From assembly GCF_020151015.1 (NCBI RefSeq), contig NZ_CP083746.1, positions 2,323,001 to 2,387,000 on the forward strand: 64,000 nt of DNA, given 5' to 3'. Both the position numbers and the translations under genes were made by a program. This document shows, piece after piece, positions 1 to 9,215 of the stretch. The stretch is from Pseudomonas sp. p1(2021b). GTDB lineage: Bacteria; Pseudomonadota; Gammaproteobacteria; Pseudomonadales; Pseudomonadaceae. Position 1 is the stretch's first letter, and the number at the start of each line of letters is the position of its first letter. Below the pieces are notes generated by a model that searched no databases, was not told the origin of the DNA, and worked only from the letters and a program-made list of their open reading frames with translations.

Positions 1-111
1 CTGGATGTGGCCTATATCGGCCTGGTGGGCGGTGCTGTCGCGGTGGTCGGGCTGGTGTTGGCCGCAGCCAGTACCGCGCGCTTTCGTGAAGCCCTGGGCA
101 AACAGGGCTGA
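1..111 (+). CDS. C-terminal end of a membrane transporter (partial)
   Basis: The first 37 codons read through in frame to a TGA at 109-111. They encode one hydrophobic helix rich in Gly, Ala, Val and Leu, followed by a short charged tail ending in KQG. This is what the last transmembrane segment and cytoplasmic tail of a permease, for example an MFS transporter, look like. The start lies outside the window, so family and substrate cannot be assigned. It converges on the LysR gene downstream with a 16-base gap. Confidence 0.55.
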   Translation: MDVAYIGLVGGAVAVVGLVLAAASTARFREALGKQG

Positions 112-127
112 GCCTTGTCGGCGCCGG

Positions 128-1027
128 TCATGGCGCACCGGGTGGCTGCAGCGCGGCGAAGCGCTCACGCAGCCACAGGTGCAGCTGCGACACGGCAGGT
201 GACAGCTGCTTGCGGTGGGGACACACCAGCGTCACCGGCGTCGGTTCGCCAAGGTGCTCGGGCAGCAACACTTCCAGCTCGCCCGCAGCCACATTGGCGC
301 TGACATCCAGCCACGATTTGTAGACGATCCCTTCGCCTTCCAGGGCCCAGCGCCGCACCACATCGGCATCGTCGCTGAACAACGGGCCGCGCACCTGCAC
401 GCTGCGACTGCCCAGGCGCCACCGGTCGTACACCCGGCCCATCTGCAGGTACAGCAGGCACGCGTGCTGTTGCAGCTCATCGAGCGTGCGGGGCCGGCCA
501 TGGCGCGCCAGGTAGCCCGGCGAGGCCACCAGGACCCGGCGGTTCCAGGGCGCCAGGGGCAGGGCGATGTAGTTGGCGTCCTGGTTCAGGCCATAGCGGA
601 TAGCCACGTCCACCGGGTCGCGGGCGAAGTCGGCGATCTGGTCGGAGAGAAAGAAGCGCAGGCTCAGGTCAGGGTGTTCGCGGCGAAACGCACTGAGCCA
701 GGGCAGCAGGATATTACGACCCAGGTCCGAGGGCGCCGACACCTGCAGCACCCCGCGCAGGGTGCTATGGGCACCGTGCAGGTTGTCGCGGCCCTGGCGC
801 AGGGTATCGAGCACGCTGTGGGCCGTGGGCAGGTACAGCTCGCCTTCGGCGGTCAGGCGCAGGCTGCGGGTGGTGCGGGCGAACAGGCGCACGTCCAGCT
901 CGCGCTCCAGGCGCTTGATCGCCGCCGCCACCTGCCCAGGCAGCACGCCCGCCTCCAGGGCTGCGGCGGTGAAACTGCCCAGTGCACTGCTGCGCACGAA
1001 CAGTTCGAGGTCGGTGATGCGCAGCAT
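128..1027 (-). CDS. LysR-family transcriptional regulator
   Basis: A 299-residue protein of normal LysR length. The N-terminal winged HTH (about residues 1-60) begins MLRITDLELFVRSSALGSF and carries the AAIKRLERELDVRLFARTTR pattern of the recognition and wing region. The rest is the type 2 periplasmic-binding-like effector domain. A longer in-frame reading exists upstream, but the conserved HTH fixes the start at 1027. It is divergent from the nitroreductase gene at 1131 with a gap of about 100 bases, so it probably regulates that gene and itself. The inducer cannot be inferred. Confidence 0.92.
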   Translation of the reverse strand: MLRITDLELFVRSSALGSFTAAALEAGVLPGQVAAAIKRLERELDVRLFARTTRSLRLTAEGELYLPTAHSVLDTLRQGRDNLHGAHSTLRGVLQVSAPSDLGRNILLPWLSAFRREHPDLSLRFFLSDQIADFARDPVDVAIRYGLNQDANYIALPLAPWNRRVLVASPGYLARHGRPRTLDELQQHACLLYLQMGRVYDRWRLGSRSVQVRGPLFSDDADVVRRWALEGEGIVYKSWLDVSANVAAGELEVLLPEHLGEPTPVTLVCPHRKQLSPAVSQLHLWLRERFAALQPPGAP

Positions 1028-1130
1028 TTTCACTCCAGGGATGAAAGTGTTGTTGCATTGTGCCGCTTTTTCTTTTTCCCAGGAAAGATAAGATGCCCGG
1101 CACATTCTGTTCCCTTGAGGAGTTTCCCTG

Positions 1131-1781
1131 ATGGATACCGTTGCCCTGGCCAAGCGCCGCTACACCACCAAAGCCTACGATGCCAGCCGTCGCATTCCCC
1201 AGGCGACCATCGACGCGCTGCTCGAGCAGCTGCGCCACAGCCCCTCCTCGGTCAACTCCCAGCCTTGGCACTTCGTGGTGGCCGACAGCGCTGAAGGCAA
1301 GGCACGCATCGCCAAGGCCACCGAGGCCTTTGCCTACAACACGCCGAAAATCCTCAACGCATCCCATGTGATCGTCTTCGCTGCCCGTACCGACATGACC
1401 GAAGCCCACCTGGAGGCGGTACTGGCCCAGGAAGCCGCCGACGGGCGCTTCCCGACCGAGCAGGCTAAGGCCGGCCAGGATCAGACCCGTCGCGGCTACG
1501 TCAATCTGCACCGCTTCGACCAGAAGGACCTGCAGCACTGGATGGAGAAACAGACCTACCTGGCGTTCGGTACCGCGCTGCTCGGCGCTGCAGCCCATGG
1601 CCTGGACGCCACGCCCATCGAAGGCTTCGACAGCAAGGTACTGGACGCCGAGCTGGGCCTGCGTGAGCAGGGCTTCACCAGCGTGGTGGTGCTGAGCCTG
1701 GGCTACCGCAGCGAAGAAGACTTCAACGCTGGGCTGAGCAAGTCGCGGTTGCCAGCGTCGCAGGTGTTCACCTTCCTCTGA
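1131..1781 (+). CDS. nfsB: oxygen-insensitive NAD(P)H nitroreductase, NfsB type
   Basis: A 216-residue FMN-dependent nitroreductase, the size expected for the NfsB/NfnB family. It starts MDTVALAKRRYTTKAYD, with the family's R-Y-(S/T)-x-(K/R)-x-(F/Y)-D signature, and has the HSPSSVNSQPWHFVV segment that binds the flavin phosphate. The family reduces nitroaromatics, quinones and dihydropteridines by two-electron steps using NAD(P)H in the cytoplasm. A GAGG ribosome site lies just before the ATG. The divergent LysR gene is the likely regulator. Family assignment is strong; the natural substrate is not visible from sequence. Confidence 0.93.
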   Translation: MDTVALAKRRYTTKAYDASRRIPQATIDALLEQLRHSPSSVNSQPWHFVVADSAEGKARIAKATEAFAYNTPKILNASHVIVFAARTDMTEAHLEAVLAQEAADGRFPTEQAKAGQDQTRRGYVNLHRFDQKDLQHWMEKQTYLAFGTALLGAAAHGLDATPIEGFDSKVLDAELGLREQGFTSVVVLSLGYRSEEDFNAGLSKSRLPASQVFTFL

Positions 1782-1835
1782 GGGGGCGGCACGCCATCGC
1801 ATGAAAAACCGGGCAGGTGCCACGCACCTGGCCGG

Positions 1836-3284
1836 TCATTCCTCCCGCGCCTGGGACAATGGGCGCGCCACCTGCTCCAGCGACCTGCGCTCGGCCGCCG
1901 TCCCCCAGCGCGCCTGCACCAGCGCGGCGAAGATCATCAAGCCGGCACCGATCAAATAGCCATACAGCACGTTCGTGCGTTCTCCCGTCTCGATCAGGGC
2001 GCCGAACAATGCTGGCCCGGCCAGTCCGCCAAGGCCGGTGCCGAAGGCATAGAACACGGCGATGGCCAGGGCGCGGATTTCCAGTGGGAAGGTCTCGGCC
2101 ACGGTCAGGTAGGCCGAGCTTGCCGCGGCGGAGGCGAAGAAGAAAATCACCATCCAGGCCAGCGTCTGCTGGGTGACGTCGAGCAGTTGCTGCTGGAACA
2201 GGTACCCGCTGATGCCCAGCAGCACGCCGGACACCAAGTACGTGGCGCTGACCATCAGGCGCCGCCCCCACACATCGAACAGCCTGCCCAACAACAGTGG
2301 CCCACAGAAGTTGCCCAGGGCGAAGGGCAGCACGTACCAGCCGATGCGCTCGGACGGTACCCCGTAGAAATCGGTGAGCACCAGGGCATAGGTGAAGAAG
2401 ATGGCGTTGTAGAAGAACGCCTGGGCGCCGAGCAGGGTCAGGCCGACCAGTGCCCGCCGCCGGTGTGCGCCGAACAGGCAGCGCACGACCTCGCCCAAGG
2501 GCGTGTGGTCACGGGCATGCAGGCGCAGGGGCGGGCCTTCGATGGCGGGTAGCGCGATGCCACGCGCGCGGTACTGACGCTCGATGCCGGCGACGATACG
2601 TTCGGCCTGTTCCGGCTGGTTGTGGATCAACAGCCAGCGTGGGCTTTCAGGGATCCACAGGCGCATCAGCAGGATCGCCAAGCCCAGCACCGCACCGATG
2701 CCGAAACACAGGCGCCAGCCCAGCTCACCGCCTACCAGCGCTGGGTCGAGCAGCACCACCGACCCCACCGCGCCGAGGGCGGCGCCCAGCCAGAAGGTGC
2801 CGTTGATGGTCAGGTCCACCCAGCCGCGACAGCGGGCCGGGGTGAATTCCTGGATGGTCGAGTTGATCGCGGTGTACTCACCGCCGATACCGGCGCCGGT
2901 GAGAAAGCGAAACAGCAGGAAGCTCCACAGGTTCCAGGAAAACGCGGTCGCGGCCGTGGCGCCGATGTACAGGATCAGAGTGACGAAGAACAGCCTGCGC
3001 CGGCCCAGGCGGTCGGTCAGCCAGCCGAAGAGCAGGGCGCCGAGTACGGCACCGGCGATGTAGCTGGCGCCCGCCAGGCCGATCTCGGTGTTGCTCATCT
3101 GCAGCGCCGGGCTGTCCTTGAGCGCGCCGGACACCGAACCTGCCAGGGTCACCTCCAGGCCATCGAGCAGCCAGGTGATGCCCAGGGCCAGGACCAGCAG
3201 CGTGTGGAAGCGGGTCCAGGGCAGGCGGTCGAGGCGGGCGGGGATATCGGTGCGGTAGGCGCGACCGGTCGGGGATTCGGGCAC
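1836..3284 (-). CDS. MFS transporter (sugar/organic-acid porter type)
   Basis: A 482-residue major facilitator protein with about 12 hydrophobic segments. The loop 2-3 signature GWLTDRLGRRRLFF and the second-half counterpart GRLFDVWGRRLMV are clear. The loop 6-7 segment WIPESPRWLL with PES-R is typical of the sugar porter and NiaP/MhpT-like branches. It transports a small solute across the inner membrane by proton coupling. It is on the same strand as the cysteine desulfurase upstream, but a strong hairpin at 3393-3416 separates them, so co-transcription is doubtful. The substrate is unknown. Confidence 0.88.
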   Translation of the reverse strand: MPESPTGRAYRTDIPARLDRLPWTRFHTLLVLALGITWLLDGLEVTLAGSVSGALKDSPALQMSNTEIGLAGASYIAGAVLGALLFGWLTDRLGRRRLFFVTLILYIGATAATAFSWNLWSFLLFRFLTGAGIGGEYTAINSTIQEFTPARCRGWVDLTINGTFWLGAALGAVGSVVLLDPALVGGELGWRLCFGIGAVLGLAILLMRLWIPESPRWLLIHNQPEQAERIVAGIERQYRARGIALPAIEGPPLRLHARDHTPLGEVVRCLFGAHRRRALVGLTLLGAQAFFYNAIFFTYALVLTDFYGVPSERIGWYVLPFALGNFCGPLLLGRLFDVWGRRLMVSATYLVSGVLLGISGYLFQQQLLDVTQQTLAWMVIFFFASAAASSAYLTVAETFPLEIRALAIAVFYAFGTGLGGLAGPALFGALIETGERTNVLYGYLIGAGLMIFAALVQARWGTAAERRSLEQVARPLSQAREE

Positions 3285-3392
3285 CCAGGGGCTCCTGTCT
3301 GCTGGCGAATGTGCGCATGGCAGTTGAGCCGCTGGCGGGGGGAGAGTTCATGTTTTGAGCGTTCGGTGTCACGGTTCCGATGCCTGTGAGAC

Positions 3393-3416
3393 CGAGCGCC
3401 GCGCGGGCGGCGCTCG
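3393..3416. terminator. GC-rich hairpin between desulfurase and MFS genes
   Basis: CGAGCGCCGC and GCGGCGCTCG form a perfect 10-bp stem with a 4-base loop, extended outside by GAGA/TCTC with one mismatch. It lies downstream of the leftward cysteine desulfurase gene (3454-4608) and upstream of the MFS start. There is no long T-run, so it may be an intrinsic terminator or a REP-like hairpin. Confidence 0.55.
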
Positions 3417-3453
3417 ATCTCACTGCCACCACCTACCCCGAGACCTACCCGAC

Positions 3454-4608
3454 TCACCACAACGCCGCTGAAGCCGCCGTGACCACACGGCCAAATACCT
3501 CGATGGCCCTGTCGACATCCTCCTCGCGGGTAAAGCGCCCCAGGCTGATCCGCACGCACTTGCGCGCCCGTGCCTCGTCCAGCCCCAGGGCCAGCAGCAC
3601 ATGGGAGGCGGCATTGGCCGCCGAGTTGCAAGCCGAGGTCGAGGACACGGCCAATTCGCTCGCCAGCGCGGCGCTGTTGAAGCCCTTGGCGTCGATGCAC
3701 AGGTTCAAGGTATGGGGGATGCGTTGTTCGGCGCTGCCATTAAGGTTGACATCCGGCAGGACCAGGAGCCCCTGGCGCAGGCGTTCGCTGAGCCGCTGGA
3801 TACGCTGGTGTTCGCTGTCGCCAGGCGCGCCGGCCAAGGCGAAGGCACTGCCCATGCCGACGATCTGGTGGGTCGCCAGGGTGCCGGAGCGCAGGCCACG
3901 CTCATGGCCACCGCCATGCATTTGTGCGTGCAGCAGCGTACGGGCACGGGGGCCGACATACAGCGCGCCGATGCCTTTGGGGCCGTAGGCCTTGTGGGCG
4001 GAGAACGACATCAGGTCCACCGCTTGGCGGGCCAGGTCGATCGCCACCTTGCCCACGGCCTGGGCGGCGTCGACATGCAGCAACGCGCCATGGGCTCGCA
4101 CCCGTTCGCCGATGGCGGCGAAGTCGGTGACCGTACCCAGTTCATTGTTGACCGCCATCAGCGACACCAGGCGGGTATCGGGGCGCAATGCCGCCTGCAC
4201 GGCCTGTGGCTGAATCAGCCCATCGCTGTCCGGCGCAAGGCGCGTGACCGCCCAGCCCAGGCGTTCCAGCTCGGCTGCGGTATCGAGCACCGCCTTGTGC
4301 TCCAGCTGGCTGGTGATCAGGTGGCCCGGCTGCCCGGCACCCTGGGCGATACCCTTGAGCGCCAGGTTGTTGGATTCGGTGGCGCCGGACGTCCAGACCA
4401 GCTCGGCTGGGTCTGCGCCCACGCGTTCGGCGACCTGCCGACGGGCCTGCTCGACCAGCTCGCGGGCGGCCTGGCCGTAGGCGTGGCCGCTGGAGGCCGG
4501 GTTGCCGAAGTGTGCATCCTGCCCCAGGCAGGTGACCATGGCCTCGATGACACGGGCATCGACGGGGGTGGTGGCGGCGTAATCGAAGTAGAGTGGGGCG
4601 CTGGGCAT
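3454..4608 (-). CDS. cysteine desulfurase (NifS/IscS-like, class V aminotransferase fold)
   Basis: A 384-residue PLP enzyme that removes sulfur from L-cysteine as a protein persulfide and leaves alanine. N-terminal YFDYAATTPVD is the family opening. The PLP lysine is K206 in SFSAHKAYGPKG, and H104 in LEHKA stacks on the ring. The mobile-loop nucleophile is C327 in STSACNSA. I start at the second Met (4608) because the family begins there. No isc or suf scaffold gene is nearby, so it is a stand-alone desulfurase that may serve a dedicated sulfur recipient such as tRNA, molybdopterin or selenium metabolism. That role is inference. Confidence 0.9.
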   Translation of the reverse strand: MPSAPLYFDYAATTPVDARVIEAMVTCLGQDAHFGNPASSGHAYGQAARELVEQARRQVAERVGADPAELVWTSGATESNNLALKGIAQGAGQPGHLITSQLEHKAVLDTAAELERLGWAVTRLAPDSDGLIQPQAVQAALRPDTRLVSLMAVNNELGTVTDFAAIGERVRAHGALLHVDAAQAVGKVAIDLARQAVDLMSFSAHKAYGPKGIGALYVGPRARTLLHAQMHGGGHERGLRSGTLATHQIVGMGSAFALAGAPGDSEHQRIQRLSERLRQGLLVLPDVNLNGSAEQRIPHTLNLCIDAKGFNSAALASELAVSSTSACNSAANAASHVLLALGLDEARARKCVRISLGRFTREEDVDRAIEVFGRVVTAASAALW

Positions 4609-4794
4609 GTTGGCGAGTCCGTGCATGTCGCCTGGAAGTGGCGATCGATGGAGCCATCGTAGCCAGCGCGCTGGAAACGCTTTTTGCCTTGTGAACGTCT
4701 CGCGTCGCCTATTCGAGAAAAATTTTCTAGGTTGTACGGGTTGTGTAGAACGTTTTTATAGGTGCCGGCGCGATAGCCTCGGCCGTAGGTCAGA

Positions 4795-5721
4795 TCAAGC
4801 AGGTTCGGGGGCGGCTTCTTCCTCCGCCAGCACCCGTTCGCACAGCTCGGTGATCTGCTCGCGCATCCAGCGGTTGGCCGGGTCCTGGTCGGTGCTTTCG
4901 TGCCAGTACAGGTGGGTTTCCAAGGGCGGTACTTCCACCGGCAGCGGCAGATGACGCAATTGATGACGGCGGGCGAAGCGCTCCGGCACGGTCATCACCA
5001 TGTCGGTTTGCTGCAACACCTGGGAGGCCATTAGATAGTGTTGCGAGCGCAGGGCGATCTTGCGTTGCACGCCCATCTTGCCCAGGGCCAGGTCGACATA
5101 GCCCAGGCCGTTGCGGCGGCTGGAGATGTGGATGTGGGTCATGGCCAGGTAGTTGTCCAGGGTCAGCTTGCCTTCGGCCAACGGATGGCCCGGGCGCAAG
5201 GCGCAGACGAAGCGGTCCTGCATGAGCTTGACGTGGCGCACCTGCGGGTCGGTGTTCAGCGGCGCGTCCACGGCGAAATCCAGGCGTCCGGCGGCCAGTT
5301 CCTTGGTGGTTTCGCGGCGCTTGCACAGGAAACTTTCGATCATCAGGGCCGGGGCGAGGCGGCGCAGACGCTGGAACAAGGGAGGCAGGATCACCGCCTC
5401 GGTGAGGTCGGTCATGCTGATGCGGAAGGTCTTGTTCGCTTGCTGGGGGTTGAACACGCGGCTTTCCTGCACCGAGGTGCGCAGCAGGGCCAGGGCATTG
5501 CGCACCGGGCCGATGATGTTCTGGGCCATGGGCGTGGGCACCATGCCTTGGGCAGTACGTACGAACAGCGGGTCGTTGAAGGTCTCGCGCAGGCGCGACA
5601 GGGCATTGGACACCGCCGGCTGGGTGATGCCGACGATCTGCCCGGCGCGGGTCAGGTTGGCTTCGGTGTAGATGGCATCGAAAACGATGAACAGGTTGAG
5701 GTCGACCTTGCTGAGGTTCAT
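4795..5721 (-). CDS. LysR-family transcriptional regulator (NahR/NodD-like branch)
   Basis: A 308-residue LysR protein. It opens MNLSKVDLNLFIVFDAIYTE and has TQPAVSNALSRLRETFNDPLFVR, the pattern shared by NodD, NahR and LeuO-type members. The effector domain follows from about residue 90. It is divergent from the acyl-CoA dehydrogenase gene at 5861. The 139-base intergenic DNA has an AT-rich patch at 5752-5780 that would suit a LysR operator and promoter. The effector is unknown. Confidence 0.92.
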   Translation of the reverse strand: MNLSKVDLNLFIVFDAIYTEANLTRAGQIVGITQPAVSNALSRLRETFNDPLFVRTAQGMVPTPMAQNIIGPVRNALALLRTSVQESRVFNPQQANKTFRISMTDLTEAVILPPLFQRLRRLAPALMIESFLCKRRETTKELAAGRLDFAVDAPLNTDPQVRHVKLMQDRFVCALRPGHPLAEGKLTLDNYLAMTHIHISSRRNGLGYVDLALGKMGVQRKIALRSQHYLMASQVLQQTDMVMTVPERFARRHQLRHLPLPVEVPPLETHLYWHESTDQDPANRWMREQITELCERVLAEEEAAPEPA

Positions 5722-5860
5722 GGCGCCGCTCTTTGTTGGAGTTATGGGCCGATCATATATTGCTTATGAATGTTTATACACGCGGAAAATAGACTAGGTG
5801 GATGGCTGGCTGTTGCTCTAGGCTCAGGTCCATGTTCTCCAGCCTGTGAAGGTAGCCCCG

Positions 5861-7198
5861 ATGGATTTCGCCTATTCGCCCAAGGTCCAGGCATTGCGCG
5901 AGCGCGTCACTGCGTTCATGGACGCCTATGTCTACCCCGCCGAGCCGGTGTTCGAGCGCCAGGTCGCCGAGGGCGACCGCTGGCAGCCCACCGCGATCAT
6001 GGAACAGCTCAAGGCCAAGGCCCGCGCCGAGGGGCTGTGGAACCTGTTCCTGCCCGAGTCGGAATATGGCGCGGGGCTGTCCAACCTCGAATATGCGCCA
6101 CTGGCCGAGATCATGGGCCGCTCGTTGCTGGGGCCCGAGCCGTTCAACTGCTCGGCACCGGACACAGGCAACATGGAAGTGCTGGTGCGCTACGGCAGCG
6201 AGGCGCAGAAGCGCCAGTGGCTGGAGCCGCTGCTGCGCGGCGAGATCCGCTCGGCGTTCGCCATGACCGAGCCGGACGTGGCCTCTTCGGATGCCACCAA
6301 CATGGCGGCCACCGCCGTGCGTGATGGTGACGAGTGGGTCATCAACGGGCGCAAGTGGTGGACCTCCGGTGCCTGTGATCCGCGTTGCAAGGTGATGATC
6401 TTCATGGGCCTGTCCAACCCGGACGGGCCACGCCACCAGCAGCACTCCATGATCCTGGTGCCCACCGACGCCCCCGGGGTGAAGATCGTCCGCCCGCTGC
6501 CGGTGTTCGGCTACGACGATGCGCCCCACGGCCATGCCGAGGTGCTGTTCGAGCAGGTGCGGGTACCTTATGAGAACGTGATCCTCGGCGAAGGCCGTGG
6601 TTTCGAAATCGCCCAGGGGCGGCTTGGGCCTGGTCGCATCCACCACTGCATGCGTTCGATCGGCATGGCCGAACGTGCGCTGGAACTGATGTGTAAGCGT
6701 TCGGTGGCGCGCACCGCCTTCGGCCGGCCATTGGCACGCCTGGGCGGCAATGTCGACAAGATCGCCGACTCGCGCATGGAGATCGACATGGCGCGACTGC
6801 TCACCCTCAAGGCTGCCTACATGATGGACACCGTCGGCAACAAGGTGGCCCGCAGCGAGATCGCGCAGATCAAGGTGGTGGCGCCGAACGTGGCGTTGAA
6901 GGTGATCGACCGGGCGATCCAGCTGCATGGCGGGGCGGGGGTCAGCGGCGATTTCCCGTTGGCTTACATGTATGCCATGCAGCGCACCCTGCGCCTGGCC
7001 GACGGGCCGGACGAGGTGCACCGGGCGGCCGTGGGCAAGTACGAGATCGGCAAGTATGTGCCCAGGGAGATGCTCGTAGCGGACAGTGAGCGCCTTGCCG
7101 ATTGGTGTGCCTCGTCTGCGACTGCTGCGCAGCCTATCGCGGGGACAGCGCGAGCCCAAGAACTGTGCGGTCTCTGTGGGAGCGGGCTTGTCCCGTGA
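5861..7198 (+). CDS. acyl-CoA dehydrogenase
   Basis: A 445-residue FAD acyl-CoA dehydrogenase that introduces the alpha-beta double bond in an acyl-CoA thioester. The N-terminal helical domain is followed by [15 protein letters not shown] (flavin and substrate contact), and the C-terminal domain has [20 protein letters not shown] with the usual [13 protein letters not shown] signature. The sequence resembles the ACAD10/11-like bacterial group. Start MDFAYS at 5861 is preferred over an in-frame ATG 15 bases upstream. The last 35-40 residues have no family counterpart, and the stop codon lies inside a REP palindrome, so the C-terminus appears extended into repeat DNA. The divergent LysR is a likely regulator. 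Confidence 0.9.
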   Translation: MDFAYSPKVQALRERVTAFMDAYVYPAEPVFERQVAEGDRWQPTAIMEQLKAKARAEGLWNLFLPESEYGAGLSNLEYAPLAEIMGRSLLGPEPFNCSAPDTGNMEVLVRYGSEAQKRQWLEPLLRGEIRSAFAMTEPDVASSDATNMAATAVRDGDEWVINGRKWWTSGACDPRCKVMIFMGLSNPDGPRHQQHSMILVPTDAPGVKIVRPLPVFGYDDAPHGHAEVLFEQVRVPYENVILGEGRGFEIAQGRLGPGRIHHCMRSIGMAERALELMCKRSVARTAFGRPLARLGGNVDKIADSRMEIDMARLLTLKAAYMMDTVGNKVARSEIAQIKVVAPNVALKVIDRAIQLHGGAGVSGDFPLAYMYAMQRTLRLADGPDEVHRAAVGKYEIGKYVPREMLVADSERLADWCASSATAAQPIAGTARAQELCGLCGSGLVP

Positions 7199-7272
7199 TT
7201 GGGCCGACCCAGCCACCGCGGTTGTATGGCAAGGGCTTCGCCCTTGATCGCGGGACAAGCCCGCTCCCACAG
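7174..7272. repeat. REP pair (inverted) downstream of acyl-CoA dehydrogenase
   Basis: Two copies of the Pseudomonas REP core, GTGGGAGCGGGCTTGTCCCG, lie in opposite orientation at 7174-7195 and 7251-7272 and match over 22 bases. They can fold into a long stem. The left arm overlaps the last codons of the acyl-CoA dehydrogenase gene. Such pairs act as transcript-stabilising or terminator-like structures. Confidence 0.88.
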
Positions 7273-7280
7273 ACCTTGTC

Positions 7281-7309
7281 AAATCAATGAGTTATGCGTT
7301 GTTCTATGA
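7281..7309 (+). repeat. left outer 29-bp inverted repeat
   Basis: It begins AAATCAATGAGTTATGCG and is an exact reverse complement of 11013-11041. It lies immediately outside a REP arm. Confidence 0.85.
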
Positions 7310-7397
7310 GAGCTGGCGACAGCCTGCGATGGGCTGCAAAGCAGCCCCAAGCCCTCAGACGGTGGAGCCCCTCCAGACTCAAGGGGCCGCTTTTGCT
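7308..7397 (+). repeat. truncated second-family REP/BIME unit
   Basis: The stretch starting GAGCTGGCGACAGCCTGCG and running to GGGGCCGCTTT matches the reverse complement of the complete paired element at 31641-31753. Here the second arm is missing and is replaced by a CTTTTG-rich run before the middle arm begins. Confidence 0.75.
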
Positions 7398-7420
7398 TTT
7401 GCTTTTTCCTACGCGATAGT

Positions 7421-7600
7421 CCAGGCGCCGCCAAACGCGACGTCAGGAGGCCGAGTGGAGGCATTACGGAGGTGGGTGCCGGGCATGGATGCCCGGCAAG
7501 CGGCGCAGGGCCATGGATGGCCCTTCGCCGCGCCCCGCCGGGAGTAATGCCGGAGCGAGGGAACCCCGAAGCGCAGCGCAGGGGCCGGATGCAGGAGCCA
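7421..7600 (+). repeat. left ~180-bp arm of the nested palindrome
   Basis: The arm runs from CCAGGCGCCGCCAAACGCG to GGATGCAGGAGCCA. The first 39 bases match the reverse complement of the right arm exactly, and the remainder differs by scattered substitutions and a few small indels. Internally it has short hairpins such as GCCGGGCATGGATGCCCGGC. No coding capacity is evident. Confidence 0.85.
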
Positions 7601-7686
7601 GCGGTTTTTGCCTACTTTTGCCCAAGACCCTCCATGTCAGGATAGTTGTCGCCCGTCTCAATAGATGGAGGGCGTAGGACTGTCTC

Positions 7687-8178
7687 ATGAAACAACGACG
7701 TTATACCGCTGAGGAGAAAGCCTGGGCGTTGCAGCAAATGTCGGCACCTATCAACCGTACGGTCGTAGAGTTGGCTAAGCAAACAGGCATTACTGCTGTC
7801 ACACTTCGGGTTTGGCGCAATGAGGCCAAGACCCAGGGAGCACAGATGGCAGGAACAGGTAAACGCAACGGGCGCTGGAGCAGCGCTGACAAGTTCAGAG
7901 CAGTGCTTCAGACAGCCGCGATGAGTGAAGCGGAGATCTCGGAATACTGCCGTAGTGCAGGTATCTTGCCGGCGGATCTGGTGCTGTGGCGTGTAGCTTG
8001 TGAGCAGGCTAATACTCCGCCCCAGCAAGAGCCCGTCAAAGATATCGCATCGGTCAAACGGATCGAGCAATTGGAGCGTGAGTTACGGCGTAAAGAAGCG
8101 GCTTTGGCAGAAACGGCAGCGTTGTTGGTACTGCGAAAAAAGGCCGATGCGATCTGGGGCAAGGACGAGGACGAATGA
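7687..8178 (+). CDS. IS3-family OrfA, DNA-binding protein with two HTH segments
   Basis: A 163-residue protein, longer than the usual OrfA of about 100 residues. One HTH lies near the start (RRYTAEEKAWALQQM to GITAVTLRVWRNEAK), a second follows (WSSADKFRAVLQTA to SAGILPADLVLWR), and a C-terminal leucine-rich coiled coil includes KRIEQLERELRRKEAALAE. OrfA proteins bind the IS ends. Its stop overlaps the OrfB start in an ATGA, so expression uses translational coupling rather than the -1 frameshift common in IS3 elements. The GGAGGG upstream could pair with CCCTCC at the element edge. Confidence 0.85.
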   Translation: MKQRRYTAEEKAWALQQMSAPINRTVVELAKQTGITAVTLRVWRNEAKTQGAQMAGTGKRNGRWSSADKFRAVLQTAAMSEAEISEYCRSAGILPADLVLWRVACEQANTPPQQEPVKDIASVKRIEQLERELRRKEAALAETAALLVLRKKADAIWGKDEDE

Positions 8179-9215
8179 CCAGTGCTGCAGATCGCACAGC
8201 AGCCCTTCAGTTGATTGACGCCGCAGTAAGAGCAGGCGCTCGTCAAAGTGCAGCCTGTGAGGAGTTGGGGCTCACTGAGCGAACTGTGCAACGGTGGCGC
8301 CATCAACCTGAGGATGGGCGGCCTGGAGCGGCCCGTCCTGAACCAGCCAACAAGCTCAGCGAGTGCGAACGCTTGGCCATTTTGGAAGCAGCCAATCGCC
8401 CTGATTGTGCCGACCTCACACCGCATGAAATCGTGCCGAAGTTAGCAGATGAAGGCCTCTACCTAGCCTCGGAATCGACCTTTTACCGAGTGCTCAAGTC
8501 AGCGGGCCAAGCACACAGACGTGGGCGGAGTCGAAGACCACAAGCCAGACCGCTCACGACCCATAGGGCGAGTGGGCCCAATCAGGTTTGGTGTTGGGAC
8601 ATCACTTGGTTACCGAGTACGGTCAAAGGCCGTTTTTTCTATTGGTATATGGTCAAAGATATCTACAGTCGCAAGCTGGTCATGAATGAAGTACACGAAG
8701 CAGAAAGTGCTGAGCATGCCAGTATCCTGCTGGAGCGTGCCTGCTTACGTGAAGGGATTCGCCCGGATACATTGGTGCTTCATTCAGACAATGGCAGCGC
8801 GATGAAAGGCGCGACGATGCTCGCCGCGCTGCGTAACCTTGGTGTTCTGCCATCCTTCAGTCGCCCACGGGTCAGTAATGACAACGCCTATGCCGAGGCG
8901 CTATTTCGCACGGCTAAATACTGCTCACGGTGGCCCAGCTTGCCTTTTGGGTCGCTCGATGAAGCTCGTATGTGGGTAATGCAGTTTGCTGCCTGGTACA
9001 ACAATGAACACCGTCATAGCGCGCTCAAATACGTCACCCCTTCGCAGCGACATCAAGGTCAAGATGGCGCGTCACTTAGGCAGCGTGAACAGTTATACGA
9101 AGCAGCGCGGCGTCAGAATCCAGGACGATGGGTTCGAGAAGTCCGTAACTGGAAATTGCCTAACCATGTGTACCTGAATCGCGAGCGAGATCCAGAGCAA
9201 AAGCGAACCGGCTAA
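8175..9215 (+). CDS. IS3-family OrfB, DDE transposase
   Basis: A 346-residue transposase. The N-terminal part has an HTH (ACEELGLTERTVQRWR) and an HTH_21-like region. The rve integrase core spans about residues 135-300. The first catalytic Asp is in VWCWDITWLP, the second in LVLHSDNGSAM, and the Glu lies in SRPRVSNDNAYAEALFRTAK. The C-terminal YNNEHRHSALKYVTP motif is diagnostic of IS3 and IS150-type OrfB. It catalyses copy-out/paste-in transposition together with OrfA. The reading frame is full length. Confidence 0.93.
   Translation: MTSAADRTAALQLIDAAVRAGARQSAACEELGLTERTVQRWRHQPEDGRPGAARPEPANKLSECERLAILEAANRPDCADLTPHEIVPKLADEGLYLASESTFYRVLKSAGQAHRRGRSRRPQARPLTTHRASGPNQVWCWDITWLPSTVKGRFFYWYMVKDIYSRKLVMNEVHEAESAEHASILLERACLREGIRPDTLVLHSDNGSAMKGATMLAALRNLGVLPSFSRPRVSNDNAYAEALFRTAKYCSRWPSLPFGSLDEARMWVMQFAAWYNNEHRHSALKYVTPSQRHQGQDGASLRQREQLYEAARRQNPGRWVREVRNWKLPNHVYLNRERDPEQKRTG

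Noticed and set aside
5774..7282. 502-codon open frame on the - strand
   Set aside because: It overlaps the acyl-CoA dehydrogenase in antisense and runs into REP DNA; composition and lack of domains mark it as a shadow.
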